Part shown: one piece after another, positions 23,831 to 35,949 of the stretch | Position numbering within the stretch: the stretch's first letter is position 1 | How the letters are laid out: every line of letters starts with the position of its first letter | Source of the DNA: Epiperipatus broadwayi | Taxonomy: Eukaryota; Onychophora; Udeonychophora; Euonychophora; Peripatidae | DNA length: 64,000 nt | NCBI GenBank assembly: GCA_028023455.1 | Contig: JAQFVV010000285.1 | Coordinates: forward strand, 747,501 to 811,500 | Direction: 5' to 3' | Position numbers and translations under genes: made by a program | The notes under the pieces: model-generated | What the model was told of the DNA's origin: nothing | Seen by the model: only the letters and a program-made list of their open reading frames with translations | The model's database searches: none

Positions 23831-24387
23831 AATGAGCTTGTCAATAGCTCTTAACAAGCTTTTCAGAATATTATCCCCAAACCCAGACTGTTTTCTGCTT
23901 CTGGCTTCCACAATGAGGTGCTAGGCTATTTAGGCATTAGATTTAAAATACCAGAACAAGCCCAGCACTTTATTTAATGGTTAACTATTAAGTAGAAAAT
24001 CTGAAAATTTTAGACATCCATATGTTTTCATATCCAGTTATCTAACTTAAATAGCTTGTTAAATTAGGTCATTGCAATTATATTTTTTGCTATTAAGGCT
24101 TTGGCAATTTTATATTGCTAAAGCTATTCATATATCATGTATCTGAACTTAGTTCAGTCCCAGGTGGCTGTTAGTATTAGATAGATGGATGTGAAGATAT
24201 ATGGATGTCTGAAAAATTCAGATTTTCTACTTAATAGTTCCCATTAGATAAAATGTTGGGTTTGGCCTGGTATTTTAAATCTAATGATTGAATATCTTAG
24301 CACATCATTGAGGAAACCAAAAGCCTAAACTGGTCTGGGATCTGGGATATTCTAAAAAGCTTGTTAAGAACTATTGACAAACTCATT
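23831..24387. repeat. Long imperfect foldback (inverted repeat)
   Basis: The left arm (23831 to about 24047) starts AATGAGCTTGTCAATAG and contains AACAAGCTTTTCAGAAT, TTAGATTTAAAATACCAG, CTATTAAGTAGAAAATCTGA and GACATCCATATG. The right arm (about 24170-24387) is its reverse complement at roughly 80% identity, ending CTATTGACAAACTCATT. The loop is about 120 bp. No frame codes for protein. It could be a foldback-type non-autonomous DNA element or two inverted copies of one repeat. Confidence 0.85.
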
Positions 24388-24885
24388 AAATAATATATAT
24401 ATATATATAACATGAATACTACATTTAGGCTGAAAAATTGTTACAAAGTAACCTGAAAGCATTCTTTCACATAATTAAGGTAGCACCTGCAAATCAGCAA
24501 TTGTGGACACAAATTATTAAATAAATTATATAATAAGAGAATCCAAACTTAAAATAATTCAATTAAACTCACATTGTTAGAAAATTTATCGTCTCTTCTT
24601 TATTCGATGCCTCTTTTTAATGTTAATTGCTATTGGAGCTAAATTTTAATTGATCTTTAACTGTAAAATAAAGGCCAAGATCGATTTTTAAGTTTGTTAT
24701 GAAAGTGAAATATAGAATTCGTTTAAAAAATATGTTGTTAATAAAACAAAAATTCTAATTAATTTGGTGACAGCGATTATAATTTTAATAATTTGAAAAC
24801 AATTCATTTACCTCTACTCTGCATATATCTTCTTTCATTTTTGCAGTAATTAATCAAAACCAATTACGTTTTCTTATTGTTTATA
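24388..24885. other. No gene recognised
   Basis: AT-rich with an AT microsatellite at about 24395-24409. Confidence 0.4.
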
Positions 24886-24886
24886 A

Positions 24887-25215
24887 AAATATCTCGGCCT
24901 CAGGGTGGCCTTTGAGCATTTCATCATCCGATTTTCAATTGGATGGACCATTGAAAAGTTGGAATGTGGAGTGGATTGAAGGCTGTCCATTAAAATATGA
25001 AGATTGGCTATCTTATTATATATCTGAGCACTTATTGCATATATGTGTGGAGATGATAATCTGGACCAACTGATGATTGCTGGTTTAGCATGAAATACGT
25101 ATATTGGTGATTATTTGTCTTTTCAACATATATGTGTTCAAGTGTATCAGTGTTATAAGATAGTGTGGAGAGTGGTGAGGCATGTAAAAGTCTGTGCTCA
25201 TATACCCTATATATT
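24887..25215 (+). mobile_element. Hammerhead-bearing dispersed repeat, copy A
   Basis: A unit of about 330-350 bp shared with copies at 25585, 37625 and 58690. Landmarks in order: CTCAGGGTGGCCTTTGAGCA, ATCATCxGATTTTCAATTGG, GGAxTGTGGAGTGGATTGAA, GCCTGTCCATTAAA, GGATTGGCTATCTTA, the hammerhead motif (25065-25108), GATTATTTGTCTTTT, then TGTATCAGTGTTATAAGATA and AAAGTCTGTGCTCATATACC, a diverged tRNA-like B box. No protein is encoded. It resembles a non-autonomous retroelement (retrozyme or SINE-like). Confidence 0.8.
25065..25108 (+). ncRNA. Hammerhead ribozyme motif, copy A (both cores intact)
   Basis: Stem I strand ACCAA (25065-25069) is followed by CTGATGA (25070-25076), stem-loop II TTGCTGGTTTAGCAT (25077-25091; 4 pairs plus a U-U mismatch at its base), GAAA (25092-25095), the palindrome TACGTA (25096-25101), then UA and the stem I strand TTGGT (25104-25108), which pairs perfectly with ACCAA. 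The predicted cleavage is after A25103 (AUA at the NUH position). Stem III has no loop, so it would have to form between two transcripts or tandem copies, as described for minimal dimeric hammerheads. Confidence 0.75.
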
Positions 25216-25584
25216 GCATATATAAACACAGGTATAAAATAAGCCTGTGTGTTTCAGTTAATATGAAACTTTGTAAGTAATATAAAAGATGTAAAGGCAG
25301 AGTTCAATAATGATTGATGAGGTAAAATTAGAAAATAATTATTTTCTTCATTGGGTAGTTTAGCTTATATTACTAAGCATTAAAAAGAATATACATATTC
25401 TCAAAAAGTGATACCATAATTTTATTAAATCAATAGACGCTTCGTGTTTATATAATAATTATTGGCATCTCATGCAAATGAAGGGAGTATTTATATTATC
25501 TTTAAATAATAAATATAAAATTATGTTTAATATTGAGTTACTGAAGATCTAGTCTCTGAAGTATAACTTCGGTTTTGTCATTTT

Positions 25585-25960
25585 CAGGTTTCTTATAAAA
25601 TCATGAGCAATAATGTTGACATCAGCATGGGATTTGGGCTTTCCATCATCAGGTTTTCAATGATATGAATGGCTGAAGTGTTGGAAGTTGGAGTAGACTG
25701 AAGCCTGTCCATTAAAGTGTGAGGATTTGCTATCTTAATGTAAACTGAGCACTGATTATATATGTGTATGTGTGTGAGAGAGATGATAATTTGGACCAAC
25801 TGATGAGTCCTGGTTTAGCATGAAATACGTTTATTGTTGATTATTTATCTTTCCTATATGTATGTGGTCATGTATATCAGTTGCATGAGATAGTGTGGAT
25901 AGTTGGTGGGTGCTTGAAAGTCTAAGTTCAAATTCCCTATATTTACAGATAAGCTTCAGG
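25585..25960 (+). mobile_element. Hammerhead-bearing dispersed repeat, copy B
   Basis: Same unit and orientation as copy A: CCATCATCAGGTTTTCAATG, GTTGGAxGTTGGAGTAGACTGAAGCCTG split by small indels, ATTAAAGTGTGAGGATT, the hammerhead at 25795-25838, GATTATTTATCTTT, then GTGTGGATAGTTGGTGGGTG and GTCTAAGTTCAAATTCCC, the clearest B-box-like (GTTCAAATTCC) tRNA-type 3' segment in the family. Confidence 0.8.
25795..25838 (+). ncRNA. Hammerhead ribozyme motif, copy B
   Basis: CTGATGA at 25800-25806, stem-loop II GTCCTGGTTTAGCAT with one C-C mismatch, GAAA at 25822-25825, TACGTT, then TTA and TTGTT (25834-25838) pairing with ACCAA (25795-25799) except one C-U mismatch. Both catalytic cores are intact. 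The predicted cleavage site lies 730 nt downstream of that of copy A, same strand. Confidence 0.7.
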
Positions 25961-27459
25961 TTTGTGAAGAGTGCCTGGTTTTCAAATATTTAAAATCTTG
26001 AGCAGTAAACCATTTTATTATTATTGACTTAATAATATTTCTATTGTATTATTTGGATTTCAACAAAAATATCCATGTTGATAAAATTAAAGAAGTGCGT
26101 GTAGTCTTTAAAGAAGAAAGAGCGCATACTCAGATAGTATATTTAATGAAGTTTTAATGTATAGGAATAATTATTATGGCCGCTTTAAGATTATTAAAAT
26201 CTTTTTTTTTTTTTATGAAATAAGTGAGACCAAAAAAAACAAACAAATATCACATTAATTTAGTTTTATTTGTTTTTGTGATTTTTAAAAGCATATAGGG
26301 ATATAGGCTTTGACATAGTTAAATTTTCTTTTGGGATCGCCTTTCTAAAATTTTGTAAATATATAAAAATCTTACATTTTTATGTGCTTTATATTACACA
26401 AATTTATACCCAGACTAATCTTTGGGAAAGAGGATTACATTCCAAACTTTCCTTGACTATGCCTATGAAAATAGATATAATGACATGCAACCTGTGAAAA
26501 TCTTACTCATCACAAAAGTGACACCTGAAGATATTTGGTTTGGGCGAGCCTGAGTTAGACTATTAAAATACCAGTGAGGCTTATATTTTGTTTCACAATA
26601 GAATATAATGTGGTGCAATTTTTTTAAAATATACATATTCAAATTAAACTTGTTAATTTTTTTTATTTTTGTTAAATTACTTTAAACCTTTAGAGCATTT
26701 AATTATAGTAACTTATTAAAAACATAAGATAAACAAGTTGATGTTTTAAATTTTGATGTAATGTCATATTTGAAGATACAGTTGAAGTTGAGGGGGAAAT
26801 GTAAAATGATAGAATATATATTATTCCCACGATTTAATCACTTAGTTTGATTATGAATATCTATATACAGTTCTGGAATTAGTGATTAGTCATTAAGAAT
26901 ACGAATATAAAATGTGAGGGGATAAACAATCTAGGAAGAATAATGATGCTATTATTAGAAATAAATATGAAATGAGTAGATTCTGCAGAACGTTATGACA
27001 AAATAAACGGATGTTTATATTATAATTATTAAAGTTTTTTGCTACATATTGATCTAGAAAGGATTCAGATAATCAACTCAATTGTTTCTACAATCTTTTC
27101 CGTTCTATACCCCTTTAGCTGCATATAATTCATTCGATCCTTTATAATGTCCAATCAGATCAATCTCCTTTGTCTCTTTTTTTTATTTACAATCCATTTT
27201 TTTGTAATGAGTAAAATTTATAAACGCTTTATCTCCGCGAATATAATATATGTACAAATACAAAAACTGTATCAAAATCAAAGCTTTAATAAAAGTAAAA
27301 ATGCTGTAGTGCTTAGCGTGCTTTTAGACAGGTCAATGCTAAGCATTACAATATTTTTACTGTTATTAAAGTTTTGCTCTTCATTCAGTTTTTGTTCTTG
27401 TACTATATATATAAGCCATTATATCATCTCTTTAAATATTTCCTTCTCTATGCATTTCA
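25961..27459. other. No gene recognised
   Basis: AT-rich with T runs (about 26203-26215). The frame at 27147-27464 is low-complexity and matches nothing known. Confidence 0.45.
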
Positions 27460-29160
27460 TATAGTTCTTTTTGTTTGCCTAATCTCTCCAATCAATTTTC
27501 TCGTTTTATCTATCCTCATCAAAACTTTATTATTAGTTACTCTATCCACCCAACTAATTTTTTTCACTTTTTTCATATCCATTTCTCAAGAGCTCCAATT
27601 TTCCCTTAATTTTGTTATTCAGGATTTACACCTCACAACCGTATAATAATATACTCCACATATCCTTTGATAATTTTTTCCTCAACTTTCCATTCAAAGG
27701 TTCACAGAATATATAATTTTTTTATTGGTAAAAGTCTCATTTGTCAACATTCTACTATTTAATCATATTCATCTGTTAAAAAGCCTTTGCCTTCAATTTG
27801 TTTTGTATTCTAATTGCAATTTTTTTCGACTCACAAAGCTTTAATCTTATGAAATTCATTTTCAATACATATAGTAGAGATTTCTTTTATTCATATCCAT
27901 CAGAGCCATATCATTTATGAATCATAAACACTTTATTATTCTGTCTCCAAAATAAGTTTTTCCACATTCTAAATATTTATAGTATTTTAAAATAAGTATT
28001 AAAATTTATAGGAGACATGAAACATCCCTTACAACTCCTTTTCTCATACTCTGCTTTTCAATCTCTATCCTTCTTAAAGTAATGGTTATTTGTCCAAAGT
28101 AGGTATCCCCAATCAATCTTCTTTTTTCCGAAACCCTACTTTATTTCTCATAATAATTATATGACTATTGCAGATTATTTTATTAAAAGTTTTATCTCAA
28201 TGCATGAAACATATCTTTTGCAATAATTCTACAGCCCTATTAGAAGATTGCAACTATTTTTTCTGAAAACCCAGAATGTTCTTTGCTAATGTCATAATCT
28301 TATGTTTCCATATAGTTGTTGTTGTTGTTTTTAAAAAAAAAAAACATTCAATAAACTTTTTATGCATGTCGTTGTTAAGTGTATTTATCAACTAAAATCT
28401 TTATAGTTTTCAATATATTCTTAGGATATATTCCACTAGTATATATCCAAATTATACAATCCCACAATTTTCTTAATTGTAGACTCTCCCAATTTTTTTA
28501 ACATTTACATTGGGATCAATTCCAACAGTTATATCAATTTTCATTTTTTCAATTTCTTTAACTACTTTTTTAATGATAACTGCTTCATTTATTCATTCCA
28601 CCATTTTCCTTTTTCAATCTTATAATTTTATAATATCATGGCTCTTTTTAAGAAAATTTAGAATATAATCATTTCAACTTTTCAATGTAGTCATTTTTAT
28701 CAGTCAACTTCCATTTCCATTCTTATCAGATAAATTCACTTAAATACAATTTTCTCATATCCCAAATAATGCTTTTAACACTGCCAAACTTTATATATTT
28801 TTCTCATTGAAGCATCTCTATTTTTCTGCATTCTCTCTTTAACAATTTCTTTTGTATCATTTTAAATGTTCTTATATTTCAATTGTTCCATACTTAATTT
28901 TTCATCATTTTAACTTTTCCTAAGTTATCAAAGGCTTCATAGTCTTCTCAAATTGATTAGTTCTGATAGTATTTCTTGCCACTTAGAATATTTTCTTTAT
29001 CTTTCATTAATTCAGAATCATTAATGTACTTCTCAACTTTAATAGTCCTCTTTATCATATTACATATAAGCCAAAACACCTTTTTTTCACCATTTTCTCA
29101 ATTTTTCTAAATCCCATCCTGCATTTCTCTTTTTTGTTTTTATTCTATTTAAGTTTTAAG
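27460..29160 (-). pseudogene. Decayed LINE reverse transcriptase
   Basis: Read on the minus strand: from about 28190 the text QxGFRKKKxD, then WTNNHYFKKDRD and KRSCKGCFMSPINFN (the GVRQGCxLSPxLFN block), INDMALMDMNKRNLY (FADD-type motif C lost), then near 27650 SKDMWSILLYGCEV (WxTLLYGCETWTL), KGKLELLRNGY, and near 27540 WVDRVTNNKVLMRIDKT-like text followed by LIGEIRQTKR (the INGRI/LxxxIRxRK block). Stops and frameshifts are dense. The clade differs from the RTE-like copies at 2.8 and 20 kb (LLYGCETW and GCxLSPLLFN style). Confidence 0.65.
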
Positions 29161-29379
29161 ATCAGTTTAAATTTTATTATAACCATATTATGACAAAATT
29201 TATATCAGTCTTATCTAAGATGGGAGATGCTTTAATATTTCTACATATTTCGTGTATTAGTATACAATTTGTGTGATGTCTTTCTCAATCATCCAGGGCC
29301 TATTATATAATATATATATATTAAATTTTTCAGAAATATTACCAAAATAAAAATATAAATTGTATTTATATTAAATTTT

Positions 29380-30047
29380 ATTGCCAAAAATATTTATGCG
29401 GTTTTTATGAATGATTTTTATAGAATGGATAATGGTTGACCAATGGGTCTACCTACAGTCGCTCAAATGTGCAATTTTGTAATTTCTACATATGAAAAAA
29501 TTATTTTGAAAAAGGAGTGTTATTATAAGGATATTACTGTATATTATCTATATGTGGATGATGTATTTGTATCTGGAAAACCAAATATTATTAAAAAATT
29601 GTTTAAGGATTAAATAGTTCAGATGGTTTAAAATGGATCAAAACAGATTAAAAGTTAATGTATGTTCAGTTTCTTGATCTTAAGATAGCTACAAACAGAT
29701 GTAAACTAGATTACTATATGACAATTAAACCAATAGCAAAAAGTGCTTTCATTCCATATAAATCAAGAGTGCCAATGTCACATAAAACAGCAGTTTTGAA
29801 GTCCTTTTTATTTAGAAATAACAATCTTTGTAAGTATTCATCGGATAAAGACAAAAATATTGAAATGTATTCGAATGAATTGTTAAATGTCGGCTATGAT
29901 TATAATCTTATATATAATATTACTAAAATTTTTAATAGAAAATATAAAAATATTAATAATAAGATTGATTCTACTTCTTATAAAAATATGGATATCAATA
30001 TCATATATTTAAAACGAACAAGTAAATTTTATAAAGGAAATTTATAA
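29380..30047 (+). pseudogene. Penelope-like reverse transcriptase fragment
   Basis: PMGLPTVAQMCNFVISTYEK (about 29440-29500) corresponds to the GxPMGSPxxPxLANxxxxxxE motif B of Penelope-like RTs, and VYYLYVDDVFVSGKP (about 29550-29585) keeps an intact YVDD. After a stop, the open frame 29658-30047 reads VQFLDLKIATN (the FLDLxI block), then SAFIPYKSRVPMSHKTAVLK and FRNNNLCKYSSDKDK, matching the YxPYxSxHPxHxxxxxI and LRxCSD blocks. Palm and thumb are covered; the fingers and any GIY-YIG domain are missing here. It lies on the opposite strand between the RT and endonuclease parts of a LINE, so it was probably inserted into that LINE. Confidence 0.7.
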
Positions 30048-30678
30048 AGATATATATGATATTGCATTTTATGCACCTCCTGCATTAAACAAATTAATAA
30101 ATAATTCAAAAGATGAAACCTTATTTTAAAATAAAAATTTGATGCATCATTTATAAATGAAGATGTAAGTGATGCAGAGGATATATAGGGGAATCAAGAG
30201 GTATATTGAAGAAAATAACTAAGAAGCACTTGCTGTTATTAAGAAGGGTTAGAAAAACGAAACAAAATTGTAATGGAAATAATAATGTTTCAGCATTGGT
30301 TTTTATGACCATAAGAGATTATGTATACAGTATATGATTTTAATTTGAATTATAATAATGTAAACATATTGCAAATTGAAAGAAACTACAATAAAAGAAA
30401 AATAAAGGAAGCCATGTTAATATATAAATATAAGCAACACTTAATAATCAGACATGCAGGAAACGTAAAGATCATGGAATTGTGGGAAAGTTAGTCTTTG
30501 AAAGTGTTAGTTGACAGAGGTTATGTGCACTCCTAAATAAATAAAAGTTTTTTAAAAGTTATACTTTACATATATTTGGTTAATGTATTTATTAATATTT
30601 AATTACAAGATTACGTATATAACTTTGAAGAAATACAGATGTCGAATAAGAATATCATTATATATATATATGTATATT

Positions 30679-31058
30679 CATAGTATTATTTCCAGGAGCT
30701 TCTATGTATTAAAAATATAATAGCTTTCAGTACAATAATAAGTACTTTCCTCAGTGCTTCTTCTTTATTAAATCATAAGAATGTGTGTGGTAAGATTTCT
30801 TCACACACCTTCTTTCAAAATACCTCCATTCTGTAAACAAATCTTTTCCATAAAGATTAATAATGTTAATTCTAATATGAAAGATTTGTTTATAGAATGA
30901 AGGTATTTTGAAAGAAGGTGTGTGAGGAAATCTCACCACAGATATTCTTATGATTTGAGAAAAAAAAGCTCTAAAGAAAGTACTTGTTATTGTACTGAAA
31001 TGTCAGATATATAGCTTATATTATTATTACACTGAAGCTTCTGGAAATAATACTATGA
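30679..31058. repeat. Foldback with about 170 bp arms
   Basis: ATAGTATTATTTCCAGGAGC opens the left arm and GAAGCTTCTGGAAATAATAC closes the right arm. Inner landmarks are AGTACTTTCCTCAG / AAAGAAAGTACTT, CACACACCTTCTTTCAAAAT / ATTTTGAAAGAAGGTGTGTG and AAACAAATCTTTT / GAAAGATTTGTTT. The central loop is about 32 bp (30848-30879). No coding. Being just downstream of the Penelope-like RT, it may represent inverted terminal repeats of that element. Confidence 0.9.
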
Positions 31059-31139
31059 AGTCATTTATTCATGAGAATATTAAAATTAATACATATATGT
31101 TTATTGTATATTTTCCTTCAAAAGTATTTATACAATCAC

Positions 31140-31560
31140 TTCTTGTATTCCTCTTTTTCTAGTTCTTCACAGTTTTGCTTTTATTCTCTTCCCTTTCCTC
31201 ATAACTATATTCCAATCACACAACATCAATACATATGCACCTATCTTTAAGCTTTCTTTTGTATTATTTGCTACATTTTTTGTATATACATCAACATCAT
31301 TATCATCATAATGATTATTAGTTGGTATATAAATCTGCACAATTACCAAATCTCTGAGCTTTATTAATATCATTATTATAATGACTCTATTTTTGTTTAT
31401 TATCTTATCCTGACCACCATTTATATTTTCATATTTTAATTCACTACACCATTCCCATCATGTTTCACTTAATCCCACAATATCTATTTTCCAATGACAT
31501 CAATTGCACCTATGCCTACTGCTTTTTTTTCAATTCACCTTCTTGTAAATCATAGATAAT
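31140..31560 (-). pseudogene. LINE APE-type endonuclease fragment
   Basis: On the minus strand an open piece 31373-31167 reads RDLVIVQIYIPTNNHYDDND (the VVQVYxPTSDxDDxE block) and GAYVLMLCDWNIVMRKGK (the MGDWNAxVGxG motif, with Gly to Cys). Upstream, ILWD then VKHDGNGVV resembles the ILGISETxWxGxG motif with the metal-binding Glu lost. Together they are the first half of an APE endonuclease. It is probably the 5' part of the LINE whose RT lies at 27460-29160, separated from it by the Penelope-like insertion and the foldback. Confidence 0.7.
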
Positions 31561-33055
31561 GTTAATCTGTTTAGTCTCATATCTCTGCTTGCCAAGCAAA
31601 ATATCCTAATGTGTTATGATCATCATTTCATTGTTAATATTACTAAAGAAATTATATGGAAAATTATTTTTGTTACTTGCTCTATTCAGAAATAAATATA
31701 ATAGAGGCTTATCACTTTGATTACCAAATAGCAGCATTAAGCATTTATCATTATTGATAGTTGTTCTAGAATCCTTTTAAAAACTAAGAATTATAATTTT
31801 AAGGATATAGTATAATTATTGAATTTGTTTAATTTTAAAATATTTAAAATAATAAAGTTCAATAAAAGTTCTCACAGAAGAAAGGTATGATAAAGAAGAT
31901 GCAGGTAAAATATTATCATTGCAATTCAGTATAAATATATGTTAGTAATTTATTATATCTTGGAGATAGATTTAGGTTAAGTAAAAAAATCATTCATGGC
32001 CAAGATAATATTTAATATTTTATATGCTTTACTGATCACTTGATGTAACCTCATATTTTATATAATAATGGTGTTTAGAGTATTCATTCAAATATTTGTT
32101 AAGATTACCCTTCTTATCTTTTTTCCATAAAAAGAGGTATTTACACAAGTCTATAAAGATTACGTTGGATATCTGATCATACTTGTGGCATTGATAACCA
32201 CATAATTATTATTGTTTAGTTGAGGCAATCTACTAACAATACCTTTTTATAATGTAAGTTACATTATAAGCTTTAGAAGCATATTATGTAATGCCGTCAG
32301 CATTTAGAATAATAGGTCAAGTTAGGGTCATACTTTTATAAGATTAGAATATATTAGTTGAATTAATACTCCACTCTTTTGTAAAATGTTTCAGTTTATG
32401 AGTCTGATACCTATAGGCACAGGTTACTATTGTTTTAATTAAGGATGCAATAAAATATTCTCATATTTTGCTAATTGTTGTTCAATAAGGCTATAAATTA
32501 AATGATATACAACTTTTTCCTATAGAGTGTTTTACTGTTATCTACCAAGTAGCAAGTATTTATTTATAAAAACTATTACAATATGATTTTTTATCTTTGT
32601 AGAGAACTTTCTTACAATTATCAAGTTTTATATTAATAAAGTTTTATATTAATTTTATTATTAATAAAATTAAATTTATTTTGTTAATTATCTGGTTGTT
32701 TTTGACATTAATTAATTAAGATTCATCATTTACATGTTTTAAATAAATGAAACATTGTCACATGATCTTATAAGTTATTATACATTGCTTAAAAGAAATA
32801 TTCATTATTTTATTCATTTATACCATTTTAATTGTAATTATAATTCACTTGAAATATGAATAGATACAGTAAACTCTGTTTGCTATTTAGTCATATTAAT
32901 AATAAATCATTTTCTATAATTTCTGAGATTCTGGTTTTAAGGATAATAATTTATTATTAAAACCTTGAAATAATTGTGCATTCAGATTAAAACAACACAA
33001 AAACTTAGATCCAACTTGCCAGCTTCTGTCAACATCCTTAGTCCCTATTGAATAA
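31561..33055. other. No gene recognised
   Basis: Extremely AT-rich; palindromic AATTAAT tracts around 32630-32710. No coding or repeat match. Confidence 0.45.
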
Positions 33056-33135
33056 TAATAATAATAATGATGATGATGATGATGATGATGGTGATAATAA
33101 TAATAATAAGTAGAAGAAGAAGAAGAGAAAGAAAA
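33056..33135. repeat. Compound trinucleotide microsatellite
   Basis: AAT repeats, then GAT repeats, AAT repeats and AGA repeats run together. The frames over it (poly-Tyr/His on the minus strand) are artefacts. Confidence 0.95.
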
Positions 33136-34520
33136 AAGGAGGAGAAGAAAAAAATGAAAAAGGTATTCTTGGTTAAAATACATACATGATTATTTATTAT
33201 AAAAGGTTAAAAATCACCTTTAAAATTTTATGCCAATAGTAGATATTTTTGAACAATAAATATTTGGATTAATGGTATTCTATTTGTATTTGTTCATTGG
33301 TCTTGAAAATGCTTACAAAAATTACATTAAATTACTTTATCAGATTTTTTTTTTAAAAAAGGTGTGAATTATATATTTATTAGAGAATTTATATTTGCAT
33401 CACATAATATGTATATAATATAACAGTTGCCTAATGAAAAATATTAAGATTTATTGGAAATGAGTTCATTAACAAAACATGTGGAAATTTTAGGAGATGA
33501 TTAAATGTAAACAAAATTAAAACAATGAGTATAGAAAATAAAATGAATGTATTAAGAGTAAGAATTAATTAGTACGTTATATATCAGCTAACTACTTGAA
33601 ATTATTTGAACTATATAATGGCTATTGTAGCAATAATAAGTAGAATGTGAGTTTTAGTAAGTAAATAGACTTTTAATAAAGATAAATACATGTATTTTTT
33701 ATAATTAATAGAAATTACATTTGAAAACGAAGCCTAGTAAACGTTTTATTTTGAATGCTATTTTATTTGAAGAAGGGATATGTAAAAAAAAAAAAAAAGG
33801 AACAGAAAGTATTAGAGACTTTGAAAATATTGAGTTGAAGGGGAATGAAACCATAATTGAAAGGACTAAGTTGATTACATTAAAAGTGACAATAGAAATT
33901 CGGGGGGGGGGGGGGATACTGAAGAAAAAAAAAGAATTGGTCCTATATTTTACATAAAACATATTATGAAAGATAATAGGAAACGGGTTAAGAATGAAAA
34001 AGACAGCAAAGAGAAAAAAAAATTATAAACAATAATAAGAAATAAAATAGTAAATAATATATGAAAGACAGAGTTAAAATAGAAAGTTGTTTGAAGAAGA
34101 TAGTATGGCTTGATACTGTGAGACCTGATATTTTGACAAAAAAGTAAATAAGATATTATGTTATAAGAAGACTGACATTTGTATGGCACCATGGTGATAC
34201 ACAGTATATTTCTGGACATAAAAAATAACATGGGCTATGGTTCCAATATCACGTGATGTTGGTTCATCGTAGGTGCAGATAGAGAAATTTATAATTTCAT
34301 TCAGTAGTAAACGAATCTTTTTTAATTTATGACATTAAGTTGTAATCATTACTTTTTGGCACAGTTTATTATTTTTGTTTTAAATTCATACAGTCATGAT
34401 TATTAATTATTATCAATAACTTGTATTATATATGTGCAAATGAATTTTACAAACTTTTATGTAGGAGGAATTTAAAAATTAAAAAGTCTAAATTATATTA
34501 TCATCACATATTAATCATAT
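33136..34520. other. No gene recognised; homopolymers
   Basis: AT-rich. A-run at about 33785-33798 and an uninterrupted run of 14 G at 33902-33915. Opposite frames at 33705-33962 and 33721-33957 overlap and have no domain. Confidence 0.45.
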
Positions 34521-34525
34521 TATGT

Positions 34526-34614
34526 AGATAGATAGGTAGATAGATAAATAGATAGGTAGGTAGGTTGGTAGATAGATAGATAGATGGATAGATGGATGGA
34601 TGGATGGATGGATG

Positions 34615-34672
<58 letters not shown>

Positions 34673-34706
34673 AAGAAAGAAAGAAAGAAAGAAAGAAAAA
34701 ATGAAA
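34526..34706. repeat. Compound tetranucleotide microsatellite (GATA/GGTA/GGAT/GAAA)
   Basis: Blocks of GATA, GGTA, GGAT, then about 15 GATA and about 7 GAAA units. The serine/tyrosine/proline-repeat frames on the minus strand are artefacts. Confidence 0.95.
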
Positions 34707-35336
34707 GAAAAGAAAAAAAAATGAAACAAAAAGTAAATCCGTGCATTTAAATATTAATGAATATATATTTTAATACAGTATGTATTTAAAGGGTTTGTGA
34801 ATGGTAGAGTGATGGGTAATAAAGATGACATTGATAACTCTAAATTGTCCATAATAATTATTTGTGGTTTTATAAACTAAAGTCATATCTTAATTGAAAA
34901 GTAATTATAGGGACTACAGACTAGAAATTCTTTTTTCCTAATACTGAATTGAAATTTATACAGCAATTAAGATCGACATTTTTCTTATATGTTATTAAAA
35001 ATAGAAGTCATTAAAAATACCTGTTTTCTATTTTCAAATTTATATATACATTCTCCACGCAATTTTAAGTTATTATAATTACTTGTATTTACTTGAATCA
35101 AAATAAATAAATAAGGTATAGCTCTACGTTTTATTAACAAATAAATCAGCATTATAAATCAATATTCGTTAAATAACTTCAAAATTTGTAACTGAAATGT
35201 TAAGAAAAATTGACTAGCGGCTCTTTTATATAAATCTTGGCTCAACTTTCATAGACGCATAAAAAGAAATCTAATATAAAGTTGAGACGTTTGAATACTT
35301 GTGGCTTACATAATGATAAAGCTTAACGTTATGCTT
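34707..35336. other. No gene recognised
   Basis: AT-rich spacer between two complementary tetranucleotide arrays. Confidence 0.45.
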
Positions 35337-35343
35337 TATCTAT

Positions 35344-35945
<602 letters not shown>

Positions 35946-35949
35946 GCCT

